A stretch of DNA of 64,000 nt from Flaccisagitta enflata (GCA_965153355.1 OZ231127.1:744001-808000); one strand, 5' to 3'. Numbered from the stretch's first letter, positions 46,995 to 60,312 are shown. Notes: generated by a model not told the origin, from the sequence alone. Translations and numbers: made by a program.

Positions 46995-47289
46995 CGGCCT
47001 TGTTATTGGGCCGCATTCGGTCTAACCCGCATCAAGTCATATCATAACGTGATGAGGTCGGTTTCGCCGATAACGTCGGTGGAACCGTATATGTATGTGG
47101 CACTGCTGACTTGAGTTGCGCTGCTTGCTTTAGTAGAAGCGCGGTTTTCGCAGTTGGCGTTGGTAAAAATGCTTATAATCCCGCCACTGTTGACGATTCT
47201 AGCAATGATGATATTGATGTGATTCATGGGAACGTTTTGCTGGTATTTTTTGGCGCAGTCAGAGTGCTTGGCAGCAACGCTAGTATCAA

Positions 47290-47860
47290 TTAAAGTGACT
47301 AGCGGTCAAGGTAGTAGCAGACAGTGTGCTTGGCACTCAAATCACTAGCAGTTAGTGCAGTTGGCGATCAAGCTAGTAGCAGTCTGTGTGCTTGGCATCC
47401 ACTCTATTAGCAACTAGCGTGGCTAGCGGCCAAGCTAGTAGCAGACACTAGCAGTCAGCATAGTTATTGACCAAGCTGGTGGCAGTCTGTGAGCTTGGCA
47501 TCCACTGTACCAGCAACTAGCGTGGCAAGCGGTCAAGCTAGTAGCAGACACTAGACGTTAGCATAGTCAGCGACCAAGCTAGTAGCAGTCTATGTGCTTG
47601 GCATGCACTGTACTAGCAACTAGCGTGGCTAGCGGCCACGCTAGTAGTAGACACTAGCAGTTTGCATGGTTAGCGACCAAGCTTGTAGCAGTCTGTGTGC
47701 TTGGCATCCACTGTACAAGCAACTAGCGTGGCTAGCGGCTGAGCTAGAAGTAGACACTAGCAGTTAGCCTACCAAGCGACTAAGCTAGTAGCAGTCTGTG
47801 TGCTTGGCATCTACTCTGCTAGGAATTAGCGTGGCTATCGGCCAAGCTAGTAGCAGCAGG
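47290..47860. repeat. ~102-bp satellite
   Basis: TGTGCTTGGCATCCACT recurs near 47390, 47490, 47592, 47695 and 47798. Units also contain CAACTAGCGTGGCTAGCGGC, with shorter CTAGCAG/TAGCAG sub-repeats. Confidence 0.88.
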
Positions 47861-47940
47861 CGTGGTTGACAGCCACGCGATTGACATTGATTGGCGTTGG
47901 CCGCATGACTGGCATTGCAAAAGACGATATAAACAACAGA

Positions 47941-47998
47941 CGGCGAAGGAGGCGGAGGAGGAGGAGGAGTAGGAGGAGGAGGAGGAGGAGGCGGCGGC
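47941..47998. repeat. (GGA)n microsatellite
   Basis: GGA/GGC trinucleotides. Confidence 0.92.
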
Positions 47999-48106
47999 AA
48001 TAACGGAAGTTGAGTGGCGACGGCGAAATGACTTGACGATTGTGGAGCAAAGTGGGATATCATTTATCTCAATGACGAATAATCTGTTTATTAACGATCT
48101 CGCCTC

Positions 48107-48178
48107 GCATCAGCAACAGCAACAGCAACAGCATCAGCAACAGCATCAGCAACAGCAACAGCAACAGCATCAGCATCT
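48107..48178. repeat. (CAGCAA)n microsatellite
   Basis: CAGCAA/CAGCAT hexanucleotides, about 11 copies. Confidence 0.93.
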
Positions 48179-48245
48179 ATCGACCAACGAGCAAAATAGT
48201 CGTTTATCTGAGAACAAGTAGGCCAACACCAATGCTTATTCTTAA

Positions 48246-48690
48246 AATGAATGAATGAATGAATGAATGAATGAATGAATGAATGAATGAATGAATGAAT
48301 GAATGAATGAATGAATGAATGAATGAATGAATGTATGAATAAACGAATGAATGAATGAATGAATGAATGAAAAATGAATGAATGAATGAATGAATGAATG
48401 AATGAATGAATTGACGAATGAATGAATGAATGAATGAATGAATGAATAAATGAAAAATTGAATGAATGAATGAATGAATGAATGAATGAATGAATGAATG
48501 AATGAATGAATGAATAAATGAATGAATGAATGAATAAATGAATGAATGAATGAATGAATGAATGAAGGAATGAATGAATTAACGAATGAATGAATGAATA
48601 AATGAAAAATTGAATGAATGAATGAATGAATGAATGAATGAATGAATGAATGAATGAATGAATGAATGAATGAATGTATAAATGAATGAT
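48246..48690. repeat. (GAAT)n microsatellite
   Basis: About 108 tetranucleotide units with scattered single-base variants; several variant blocks (AAATGAAAAATTGAATG) are duplicated, indicating local block amplification. Confidence 0.97.
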
Positions 48691-48779
48691 CTTCTGTGCG
48701 AAACAACAATGAGTTCGGCATAGCTTCTCTAATGACAGAACCTTGGATTTCTTCTATCATACATTTAATTTGCATAATA

Positions 48780-48850
48780 AACCTAGCAACCAACCGACCG
48801 ACAGACCGACAGACATAGCCTTTTGTATCACGCCTGCAAAAGGCTGCTGG
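48780..48850 (+). mobile_element. Possible CH-like 3' remnant
   Basis: AACCGACCGACAGACCGACAG, then AGCCTTTTG...CAAAAGGCT, a 9-bp stem. The tract fits CH architecture; the stem sequence is unique and lacks the A tail. Confidence 0.4.
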
Positions 48851-49017
48851 CTTGCTGATGCTGCTCAGGCTGAGTTGATGACCAGGCTGGCTGATGCTGC
48901 TCCCCGCGCATCTGCATAAAACGCATTCATCTCTGAGTACATATACAAAAACGGGATGTCCCTCAATCATTTGCTTCCATTTGTTCTGTTGGACTCGTGA
49001 TCTCATTTTCTGTTGGA

Positions 49018-49135
<118 letters not shown>

Positions 49136-49334
49136 CCATCTCAATTGAGCTCTTTTGCGCAGTCATTTTGACCCTGATATCCCAATGCTGTAAAGATTGA
49201 GCTCATGGACCCAGACATCTTTCCTTTTCTTACATATTTTCTTCTTCACTTTCTCCTGTCTTTCTCTCAATCTTTCTCACAATCTTTCTCTCTGTCTTTC
49301 AGTCTTTCTTTCTTTCTGTCTCTTTTTCATTGTT

Positions 49335-49545
49335 GTTTTGTTTCTCTGTCTATTTGTTTGCTTGCTTGTCTGTTTGTTTGATTGTTTGTTTGTTTGTTTG
49401 TTTGTTTGTTTGTTTGTTTGTTTGTTTGTTTGTTTGTTTTCTACCTCTCTTTCTAAGCAATTTTTTTTCTTTTCCTATTTGTTTGTTTGTTTGTTTGTTT
49501 TTTTGTTTGTTTGTTTGTTTGTTTGTTTGTTTGTTTGTTTTTTTG
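49335..49545. repeat. (TTTG)n microsatellite
   Basis: Two TTTG blocks separated by a short non-repeat piece near 49438-49478. Confidence 0.95.
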
Positions 49546-49775
49546 TTTGGTACTGACTACTTATCTCTCTCTCTCTTAAATTTTGGGTACCCGATCTCTT
49601 TCTCAATCCCCCATCACTCATTCCCTGCCCCTCCCTATCTTTCCCCCTTCCCCCTACCCCCTTATCAGCCCCCCCCTCTACACCCCCCTCCCTTCTTCTC
49701 GGTCTGGCCATGCCCATGCATTTGGGGTCAACTGAGGTCTCCTTCGTCTTTCTTCTTCTCGACAGGCGAAGGACG

Positions 49776-50068
49776 CCCAGATTCTGTTTGAAGGGGGAAC
49801 AACCCCCCCCCATCACTCATTCCCCTCCCCCATGACTCCCCCAGCCCAGATTCTGTTTAAAGAGGGAACAACCCCCAAATCACTCATCCCCCCCCCCATG
49901 ACTCCCCCCTGCCCAGATTCTGTTTGAAGGGGGAACAACCCCCACATCATTCATCCCCCCCCCCCACACGACTCCCCCTGACCAGATTCTGTTTGAAGAG
50001 TAAACACCCCCCAATCACTCACTCCCCCCCCTAACTCCTCCCTGCCCAGATTCTGTTTGAAGGGTGAA
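49776..50068. repeat. ~70-bp C-rich satellite
   Basis: CCCAGATTCTGTTTGAAGGG recurs near 49778, 49848, 49914, 49982 and 50045. Each copy is followed by AACAACCCC, CATCACTCAT and C runs of variable length. Confidence 0.9.
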
Positions 50069-50117
50069 CAACGATGTTGACGCTTTTATCGCCTCCTCAC
50101 ATCACCCAGGAGATGCC

Positions 50118-50487
<370 letters not shown>

Positions 50488-50569
50488 AGTTTAAGGTATA
50501 CAAATAGCCAGTGGGTACACACGATGATATCAACAAAGTTAACACACACAGAAGACGGAAAATATCACA

Positions 50570-50643
50570 AACAGATTCTGGAGATTCAATCCAGGGCCCT
50601 TGATGAAATTGGGACTATTTTACAGTTGAGCTACAATGGGCAA
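50570..50643 (-). repeat. tRNA-like sequence (possible SINE head)
   Basis: On the minus strand TAGCTCAACTG matches the tRNA A box, and GGATTGAATCTCC resembles the B box at tRNA spacing. Total ~73 nt starting GCCCATTG. Stem pairing is incomplete. Probably a tRNA-derived SINE fragment or tRNA pseudogene. Confidence 0.5.
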
Positions 50644-50757
50644 TAACGCGTGGCCCCATCTGTCTGCACGCTCCAGTAAGAAACAAGGGGCCGTTTAGAC
50701 TCTCCCAAGAGCAAACTGGCTCGTGGGTTAGTCACGAACATTGCTTTCCCTCTTTCT

Positions 50758-50762
50758 TTCAT

Positions 50763-50838
<76 letters not shown>

Positions 50839-50840
50839 TT
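50758..50840. repeat. (TTTC)n microsatellite
   Basis: About 20 copies abutting the left end of FB element 3. A second TTTC block begins at its right end. Confidence 0.96.
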
Positions 50841-52136
50841 TGGGCAGCGGCCCCAAAGGGCCGATGTCCTGTAGGACACAGGGGTGAATTTCCATACATA
50901 CGTCTGTCCGTCCGTCCGTCCGTCCGTCCGTCCCCCCCCCCGAAGCTTTTCAAGCCTCTCAAATCCAGCCTCTCAGGCCTCAAATTTGGCCTCTCAGGCC
51001 TCAAATCCAGCCTCTCAGGCCTCAAATCCAGCCTTAAGGCCTCAAATCCAGTCTCCCAGGCCTCAAATCCAGACTCTTGAGCCTCAAATCCAGCCTCTTG
51101 AGCCTCAAATCCAGCCTCTCAGGCCTCAAATCCAGCCTCTTTGGCCTCAAATCCAGCCTCTTGGGCCTTGTATCTAGCCTCTCAGACCTCAAGTTCCCAT
51201 TGAATAACATGGCAAATTGACTAAAAATTGAAAAAAATGCAAAATTCCCAAATGTGCCCTCTCAGGACGTATGGAAATTCACCCCTGTGTCCTACAGGAC
51301 ATCGGCCCTTTGGGGCCGCTGCCCTGCTCTCACCAGGCCTGAGCGATTGTATTGGGTATTGGTATTGGGTTTACAATATTCTTGTATATTGGGTTTTCCC
51401 AATACATGTAGCTTATTTTGTAATTTTTCCAATACAATACAATACTGTACAATATTACAAAGAAAATAATCTGGGGAGAATAAGATCTATTAGAAAAAGA
51501 TTAAATGTGATGAGGAGGAGGAGGAAAAGCATTCACAGGTCTAAGGGAAAACAAAAAAAGTGGAGAAGGTGAGAGATAAAGAGAGAGGAAGAGGAGGATT
51601 TGCCGAAATAAAGAGTGGGTGAGGGATGAAAAGACGAGGAAAAGGAAGTGGGTTAGGGAGGAGGAAGAGGAAGTAATTGGAGAGGGGGAAAAACTCAAAA
51701 AGAAGAAGATATCTGAATAAAAAAGTGAGAAAGAAAAAAAAGAGAGAAAGAAACAAAGAAATTGAGATAAAAAAAAAGTTAAAAAAATTTTTCAGTTGTC
51801 TAATAAAAAAAAGAAAATATTATAACCAAAAGTTTTATCTTTTTTTTTATTGTTAATACACTATCAAATTATAATCATTTTTAATACTTAGTTTAGCATT
51901 AAAACTATATAAAATTATATACATATTATAATGTATTGTATATGATGATAATGTATTGTATACAATTTTAATGAATATTGTATTGTATTGGTATTGTATT
52001 GTATTGTCCCAATACTTAGAAGTATTGTATTGGTATTGTATAGTTGACAAAAATGCTATATAGCTCAGGCCTGGCTCTCACTCCACTTCTTCAGCTAATC
52101 TCTCCAAGCAGGGCATCGGGTACCGCTGACCATGTG
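50839..52136 (-). mobile_element. FB foldback element 3, hosting a hAT element
   Basis: Left arm TTGGGCAGCGGCCCCAAAGG with CCTGTAGGACACAGGGGTGA and ATTTCCATAC, then a GTCC tract, then a 21-bp minisatellite CTCTCAGGCCTCAAATCCAGC (50950-51200). The right arm (51268-51325) is the near-perfect inverse. The outer FB tail, ending GGGTACCGCTGACCATGTG, lies at 52082-52136 beyond the inserted hAT element. TTTC repeats on both sides imply insertion into a microsatellite. Confidence 0.85.
51334..52073. mobile_element. 740-bp hAT-like element, non-autonomous
   Basis: TIRs CAGGCCTGAGC are perfect over 11 bp and flanked by a perfect 8-bp duplication GCTCTCAC (51326-51333 and 52074-52081). Subterminal GTATTGG/CAATAC repeats lie in opposing orientation at the two ends. 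The interior is purine-rich then AT-rich, with no transposase. Confidence 0.92.
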
Positions 52137-52165
52137 TTCTTTTTTTCTTTCTTTCTTTCTTTTTT

Positions 52166-52201
<36 letters not shown>

Positions 52202-52244
52202 TTTTTCTTGCTTCCTTCTTTCTTTCTTTCTTTCTTTCTTTTTT

Positions 52245-52315
<71 letters not shown>

Positions 52316-52371
52316 CTCTATCTTTCTTTTTTTCTTGCTTCCTTCTTTCTTTCTTTCTTTCTTTCTTTTTT

Positions 52372-52438
<67 letters not shown>

Positions 52439-52505
52439 CTCTATCTTTCTTTCTTTCTTTTTCTTTCATCCTTTACGTCTTTTTTTTCTTTCTTTCTTTC
52501 TCTGT
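52137..52505. repeat. (TTTC)n microsatellite
   Basis: Contains a near-exact internal duplication of a ~113-bp block (CTTTCTTTTTTTCTTGCTTCC at ~52195 and ~52322), i.e. an array of arrays. Confidence 0.95.
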
Positions 52506-52727
52506 ATGCGTCTATGTCAGTCTGTTTGTCTATCTTTCTGTCTGTTTGTCTGTCTGTCTGTCCGTCTGTCTGTCTGTCCGTCTGTCTGTCTTTCTGTCTC
52601 GGATCCCGGATGGTTGGCCTTGACACGGCCATACAGATTCCTGAATTGTTGCGACCAGATTCAACGGATGACGGTCATTTACCATTACAGAACTTGATAG
52701 CCTAATATCTCTATTTGGCTCTCTTGC

Positions 52728-53012
<285 letters not shown>

Positions 53013-53204
53013 TACCCCATAAAGATGAGAAGGAAACTAAGTAGATACAAAATGCGCAAAAAAGAACAACAGCTTAGAAAAAGAGAATGAGACTGATGAT
53101 AGGCGTTTCGCGTTTTAGGCCGTCTTAACTTCTTTTCCTTGTTTTGCTCTTTTGTTTTCGTGTTTTCGCCATGATTCATTTCAAAGTTGGAGAGCTCGCA
53201 GCTT

Positions 53205-53660
53205 GATGCACACATGATCGCGCGTGAGCAAATGAGCTAGATGAGCTCATGACTACACATGAGCACATCAGATTGATACACACATGACTACTCATGAGCA
53301 AATTAGCTTGATGAGCTTATGAATACACATGAGCATATGAGCTTGATGCGCACATGAGCAAATGAGCGTGATACGCACATGACTACACATGAGCATATGA
53401 GCGTGATGCGTTCATTTCCGCACATTAGCAAATGAGCTTGATGAGCTTATAAGCAGATGAGCGTGGTGCGCACATGACTACGCATGAGCAAACGAGCTTG
53501 ATGCGCACATGACTACACATGAGCACATGAGCTTGATGCACACATGAGCAAATGAGCGTGGTGGGCACATGACTGCACATGAACACATGCCCGCACATGA
53601 GCAAATGAGCTTGATGAGCTCATGAGCACTTGAGCGTGATGCGCACGCCACCGCACTTGA
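53205..53660. repeat. CATGAGCAAATGAGC minisatellite
   Basis: Irregular ~20-25-bp units built from ACATGAGCAAATGAGC, TTGATGCGCAC and ATGACTACAC modules, about 20 copies. Confidence 0.85.
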
Positions 53661-53934
53661 GTGCGATGTGCACATCGGTCTTTTACCCCGTCCCCTTAAT
53701 CAACCTCTTCTGTAAGAGCCTATCCCCAACAAGTTCTTCCTCACCTCATTTCCATGACTTGGCGCACAATCCATCACCTTCCTTCCACACTCCTTTCTAA
53801 AAACTATCCATAACTCTTTCTCATAAGCTTCTTCTGCCCAACCACCCACTCCATCATCCCCTCCATCATCCCCTCCACTACCCCCTACATCTCCCAAACA
53901 CCACCCCTTCATCGCTCCATTAATCACCCCAATT

Positions 53935-54285
53935 ATCCCCCTCCTTTCCCCCTCCTTTCCCCCTCCTTTCCCCCCTCCTTCCCCCCTCCTTTCCCCCTCC
54001 TTTCCTTCTCCTTTCCCCCTCCTTTCCCCCTCCTTTCCCCCCTCCTTTCCTCCCTCCTTTCCCCCTCCTTTCCCCCTCCTTTCCCCCCTCCTTTCCCCCC
54101 TCCTTTCCCCCTCCTTTCCTCCTTCTTCCCCCTCCTTTCCTTCTCCTTTCCCCCTCCTTTCCCCCCTCCTTTCCCCCTCCTTTCCTCCCTACTTTACCCC
54201 TCCTTTCCCCCCTCCTTTCCCCCCTCCTTTCCCCCTCCTTTCCCCCTCCTTTCCCCCTACTTTCCCCCCTCCTTTCCCGCGGGCG
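53935..54285. repeat. CCCCCTCCTTT polypyrimidine minisatellite
   Basis: About 30 units of 9-13 bp. Essentially every plus-strand base is C or T over 350 bp. Confidence 0.93.
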
Positions 54286-54488
54286 ATATTCCTTGGTTTT
54301 TTGGCGACAGCTTGAGAAAGATCTTCTGGTCTTATGGTCTCTTGGTCTCTTGGCACTGTGGTCATTTTGTGTGGTCATTTTAGCCAGATGCTGATGAGGG
54401 CGTTTTTTAGGCGCATTCTCGCATCTCTCTTTATGAAGGTCTGACCATTCGTCTGTGTGTCTGTCCATTACGCTTTTTCACAACACGT

Positions 54489-54610
54489 AGTTTTTTGTTT
54501 TTGTTTTTGTTTTTGTTTTTGTTTTTGTTTTTTTTGTTTTTGTTTTTGTTTTTGTTTTTGTTTTTGTTTTTGTTTTTGTTTTTGTTTTTGTTTTTGTTTT
54601 TGTTTTGTTT

Positions 54611-54641
<31 letters not shown>

Positions 54642-54688
54642 GTTTTGCTTTTTGTATTTGTTTTTGTTTTTGTTTTTGTTTGTTTTTG
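54489..54688. repeat. (TTTTTG)n microsatellite
   Basis: About 33 copies with a few TTTTG variants. Confidence 0.96.
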
Positions 54689-54794
54689 TCACTAACCTAG
54701 TCTAATTCCTAACAGATGTCTTCTATCATACTCAGATGGGCTTTTCCCTCCCTTAGTCCGTCCTTCACACATTGGCAATACAACATTCAGCTCT

Positions 54795-55226
54795 CAGGAC
54801 GTATGTCAGAATACATGTCAGGACGCACATCAGGACGCATGTCAGGACACATGTCAGGACGCATGTCAGGACGCATGTCAGGACGCATGTCAGGACGCAT
54901 GTCAGGACGCATGTCAGGACGCATGTCAGGACGCATGTTAGGACGCATGTCAGGGCGCATGTCAGGACGCATATCAGAACGCAATTCAGGACGCATGTCA
55001 GGACGCATATCAGAACACATGTAAGGACGCATGTCAGGATGCTTGTCAGGACGCATGTCAGGACGCATGTCAGGACGCATGTCAGGACGCATGTCAGGAG
55101 GCATGTCAGGACGTATGTCAGAACACATGTCAGGACGTATGTCAGGACGCATGTCAGGACGCATGTCAGGACGCATGCCAGGACGCATGTCAGGACGCAT
55201 GTCAGGACGCATGTCAGGACGCATGG
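54795..55226. repeat. 12-bp AGGACGCATGTC minisatellite
   Basis: About 36 copies in strict 12-bp register, each 12-mer near-palindromic around GCATGC/ACATGT. The unit is a multiple of three, so several frames on both strands stay open (e.g. Met-Ser-Gly-Arg repeats). I do not call a gene. Confidence 0.95.
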
Positions 55227-55239
55227 TTGCCTGTTCGGG

Positions 55240-55508
55240 CCTGTTTTTTTTTCGCGCCCATTATCTCGCACGTGGCAATAATGATGCGTGAGTGCGTCAA
55301 TTGCATCGCGTGCTTTTATAAGCTTGTTAAGACGAGTTTGGCCATAAAAGCGCGTTTAGTGAATGATCTGATTTAACGAATCAAAGGGAGGAATATGTCT
55401 ATTGAGGTTGGGAAAGAGCCATTTCTCAAAACCGGCTCAGAAAATGTACGTCCCATAAATTAACAAAAAAAAGCTTCAGCGAAAAAAAGACAGACAGACA
55501 GAGAGACG

Positions 55509-55539
<31 letters not shown>

Positions 55540-56380
55540 AGGCAGACAAAGACAGAAGAAAAGAAAGAAAGAAAGAATGAAAGAAAGACAGTTAGACACA
55601 CAGACTGTTAGACAGACAGATAGCAAAATGGCAAGACAGACAATTACTTAAATTCACGAATTACAAATTCCATCGAAATAAAGGCAAAAAAATATTGGAT
55701 AGTTCGACAGCTATCGTCGATAGTATCGACAGACAGACAAAACAAAGTCTTCATTAAGAAAGCCAATCAAGAAAGACTCAATTGATTGGCTGGCAACAAC
55801 AAAAACTAAATGCCGTTCAACCAAGCAATAACCGTCATTTCAATAAATGATAGTTTCGACATAGATGACTGTTTTCATAGAATCCACTTGTATACTAAAA
55901 CGTTAAATCACAACGATGGGTTTCATTTTTCTTTAGAAAAAACCGAGAGAAAGGAAATCGTAGAAAAGGGTGAAAACGAATTATGGTTGTTACTGTTGAT
56001 ACTGTTGATAGATAGGATCGTCTCAGCTGGTAGTAAACACAAACTTGTTATGTTTTTTTTTCTTTTTTTTTTTTTGCGCTCCAGAAACAAAGAAGAAGTC
56101 GGTGGACTTTTTATGCTGCACTGTACTGTACTGAACTGTACTGTACTGTGCTGCACTGAACTTTGCTGCAAAACGAGGGGAAAGCTTTCAATTTTTTTTC
56201 AAACAATCCGGATTTATTAAGGTAAATTGATCCTCTTTCTAAAACATGAGATTCAATTAAGGAAGAATGATGAAACATTGTTCGTCTGTTTTTGCTTTTA
56301 TACCGGCAAAATTGTTGTCTTTCCATTGATTTCCATTTTTGGATATAACAGTTGCTTTTTCGGTGGCGAATATACTGCAA
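55240..56380. other. Mostly unrecognised span
   Basis: Includes GACA repeats at 55485-55620 and a CTGTACTGTACTG pentamer run near 56120-56160. Otherwise unique DNA without a supported gene. Confidence 0.5.
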
Positions 56381-56383
56381 TAT

Positions 56384-56624
<241 letters not shown>

Positions 56625-56952
56625 TCTTCCATTTTATTATCAATCTTTCTTTGCATGCACTTTTTGATCGGGAAATTTTCTGCTCTGTCGGTTCTTTTTT
56701 TTTTTTTTTTTCGGGGGAAAAGTCTTTTTTTCCTCTCTCCCATAATTTGTCGTGGTTTTTAATGCGTTAGTCGAGCTTTCTCCTAAATCATTTTCTTTTG
56801 TAAGTGACCATTTATCTTCTTTCTCATCCCATCTGCCTTATTTTACAGATCCTCTCCATCGTGTGAGCGTCTTCATGTAAATTTCTGTCTTTCTTCTGTC
56901 TCTTGTCTCTCTTTGTGTTCTCTGTACTTTTAGTCTACAAGTCTCCAACTTT

Positions 56953-57260
56953 TTTCAAGTCACATGCACGCGACTTGACTCCCAGGCCTGTCGTTCCGAA
57001 CGTCCGTCTGTCCATCCGTCCGTCCATCCGTCCATCCATCCGTCCGCCCGTCAGTCCGTCAGTCCGTCCGTCCGTCCATCCGTCCGTCCGTCCGTCCGCC
57101 CGTCCGTCCGTTCGCCGTCCGTCCGTTCGTCCATCCATCCTTCCATCCGTCCGTCCGTCCATCCGTCCATCTGTCCATCCGTCCGTCAGTCCATCTGTCC
57201 ATCCGTCCGTCAGTCCATCTGTCTTACCGTCCGACCGTCTTTTCCCCCGTGTGTCCGATC
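56953..57260 (-). mobile_element. CH-like 3' fragment with expanded GACG/GATG tract
   Basis: On the minus strand ~235 bp of GACG/GATG tetranucleotides lead to TCAAGTCGCGTGCATGTGACTT and an A run. No 5' module. Confidence 0.6.
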
Positions 57261-57418
57261 CATGATTGAATTTTGGGCTTTTCAATTATTTTCATGATCA
57301 TTTGAGTATGTAAATTCATGTAATCATGTCATCATTTAATTGTGTTACCATATAGTTATGTGCTTATGTGATTATGTGATTATGTAATCATGTAATCATG
57401 TAATTATGACTATTGTGT

Positions 57419-57590
57419 AGTCAGGAAGGAAGGAAGGAAGGAAGGAAGGAAAAACGTAGGAAAGAAGAAAGGAAGGAGGGAGGGAGGGAAGGAAGGAAGG
57501 AAGGAAGGAAGGAAAAAAAGATGGAAGGAAGGAAAGAAGGATGGAAGGAAGAAGGATGGAAGGGGGAAGGAAGGAGGGAGTATGTCTGTA
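57419..57590. repeat. (GGAA)n microsatellite
   Basis: GGAA tetranucleotides with GGAG and GATG variants. Confidence 0.94.
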
Positions 57591-57599
57591 TGTAGTAGT

Positions 57600-57765
57600 G
57601 TTTGCTATTGTAAAACGGAGCACGCGACGGTTGGCCAAATGGGATTGTCTATTTGTTAAGTGTCATTTTTTCGGTCGTTTGGTCGGTTGGTCGGTCACGC
57701 CATCGTGATCTTGTTTAACAGCCGCTGCCCACCCGCGCGCGACTATATTGGTTGTTTTTCATTTT
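57600..57765 (-). mobile_element. Decayed CH element
   Basis: On the minus strand TAGTCGCGCGCGGGTGGGCAG marks the 5' module and a GACCGACCAACC tract follows. The 3' hairpin region at 57605-57625 is only partly recognisable (CCGTCGCGTGC). Confidence 0.5.
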
Positions 57766-57842
57766 TTGTGTTTTGAGTTTTTTTTTTAAATGTCTGTTAT
57801 CAAAAAGACAGTCTGTCAGTCTGTCTGGCTATCAGTCCGCTC

Positions 57843-58036
<194 letters not shown>

Positions 58037-58149
58037 TTTTCATTTTCTTCCGAATTGCATTTCTTTATCTGTAAAAGGAGGAAATTTTGCTTCTTTTCCA
58101 GATTTCATTTCTCCAAAGAGAATTTGGTTTGTTTCGTTGGCAAATTTGC

Positions 58150-58309
58150 TTCCTTTCTTTCTCCCTTTCATTCTTACTTTCTTTCTTTCTTCGCTCTTTC
58201 TTTCTTTCTTTTTATCTTTCTTTCTTTTATTTTTTCTTTCCTTATTTCTTTCTATGTTTCTTGCTTTCTTCTATCGTGTTTCTTTCTTTTCTTTCTTTCT
58301 TTCTTTCTC

Positions 58310-58373
<64 letters not shown>

Positions 58374-58390
58374 TTTTTCTTTCTTTTTTT

Positions 58391-58478
<88 letters not shown>

Positions 58479-58512
58479 TTTTTCTTACTTTCTTTTTCTT
58501 TTTCTTTCCCGG
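58150..58512. repeat. (TTTC)n microsatellite
   Basis: Degenerate at the left, nearly pure from 58310. Confidence 0.96.
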
Positions 58513-58798
58513 CTTGAAAATTCATCATTGACAACTCCTGAGATATGATAGAAAAATAGATGATAATGATGGCTCTTTGAAATGTTTTTATTCAGTGCAG
58601 GCGTTGCCAGGAACCGACAGCATACACACTCACCCAAAATTGAAGCAATCACGCAAACTTTTTATCACGAAATTTTACACAGCAGATGGTTTTTTTTATG
58701 AAAAAATAATCATTTTCTTTAGATCTCCATGTGATGATATATGGTTCCAGACCAATCAATTGCATATGAGCAAAAGTAGCAACACCAGAACACCAGTC

Positions 58799-59065
<267 letters not shown>

Positions 59066-59504
59066 CACTTTAACTGCAAAACAACGAAATTGCAACTGCA
59101 ACGAAATTGCTGCTGAGGAGGAGGAGGAAGATGGAAATGAATATCTGAAGAAAGATTGAAATCTTTGGGCCAAACAAACCATTTAGAAAGAGAAGGCCGC
59201 CCAATAACGACACAAGAATAACGAACCCGGCAATAACGGCCGCAGGAATAACGACCCTTCTATCATTAAACTCCCATTAGACAGCTAATCAATCATTTGT
59301 TTTCTTTTTGTGTGTGAGTGTGTGTTTATTTATGTGTACATATGTTTGCGAAAAAAAAGAAAAGGAGGAAAACAAATAAAACGAGAAAAACAAAGTGATT
59401 TTAAATGAAGTAAAGTGGGGAAAGAAGGAATGGATTGGAGAGGAAGATTTGACTCAGTACAAACACATGTTGCTTATAAACAAAGTCAAAGTTTTCATTT
59501 GACG

Positions 59505-60312
59505 CCTCATGCCTTATGCCTCATATCCTATGCCATATACCTTATGCCTTGTGCTATTTGCCTTATCTCCTACGCCTTTTGCCTTATGGCTTGCGCCATA
59601 TGCCTTCAGCCATATTCGATATGCCATATGCCTTGTGCCGTATGCCCTATGACAGTATGCCTTATGCTTTATGCCTTATGCTTTATGCCATATGCCTATC
59701 GCCTTATGCCTTATGCCTTATGCCTTATGCCTTATACCCTATGCCATATACCTTATGCCTTGTGCCATTTGCCTTATCTCCTATGACTATTGCCTTCTGG
59801 CTCGCGCCTTATACCCTAAGCCATATTCGATATGCCATATGCCTTGTGCCTTATGCCTTGTGACTGTATGCCTTATGTCTTTATGCCTTATGCCTTATGC
59901 TTTATCTCTACAGCCTTATGCCTTATGCTTCATGCCTTTTGCCTCATGCCTTATACCTTATGCCTTATGCCTTATGCCCTATGCCGTATGCCTTATGCCT
60001 TATGCCTTATGCCTTATGCCATATGCCTTATGCCTTATGCCTTATACCCTATGCCATATACCTTATGCCTTGTGCCATTTGCCTTATCTCCTATGCCTTT
60101 TGCCTTATGGCTTGCGCCATATACCTTCAGCCATATTCGATATGCCATATGCCTTGTGCCGTATGCCCTATGACAGTATGCCTTATGCTTTATGCCTTAT
60201 GCTTTATGCCATATGCCTATCGCCTTATGCCTTATGCCTTATGTCTTATGCCTTATGCCATATGCCTTATGCATTATGCCTTATGCCTTATGCCTAATGC
60301 CTCATGCCTAAT
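59505..60312. repeat. 7-bp ATGCCTT array with ~521-bp higher-order duplication
   Basis: Units of ATGCCTT and variants (ATGCCAT, TTGCCTT, GTGCCAT). A distinctive ordered block containing GTATGCCCTATGACAGTATG starts at ~59640 and again at ~60161, and the surrounding variant order is conserved. Pro-Tyr-Ala-Leu-Cys frames of up to 208 residues are repeat translations. Confidence 0.94.
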
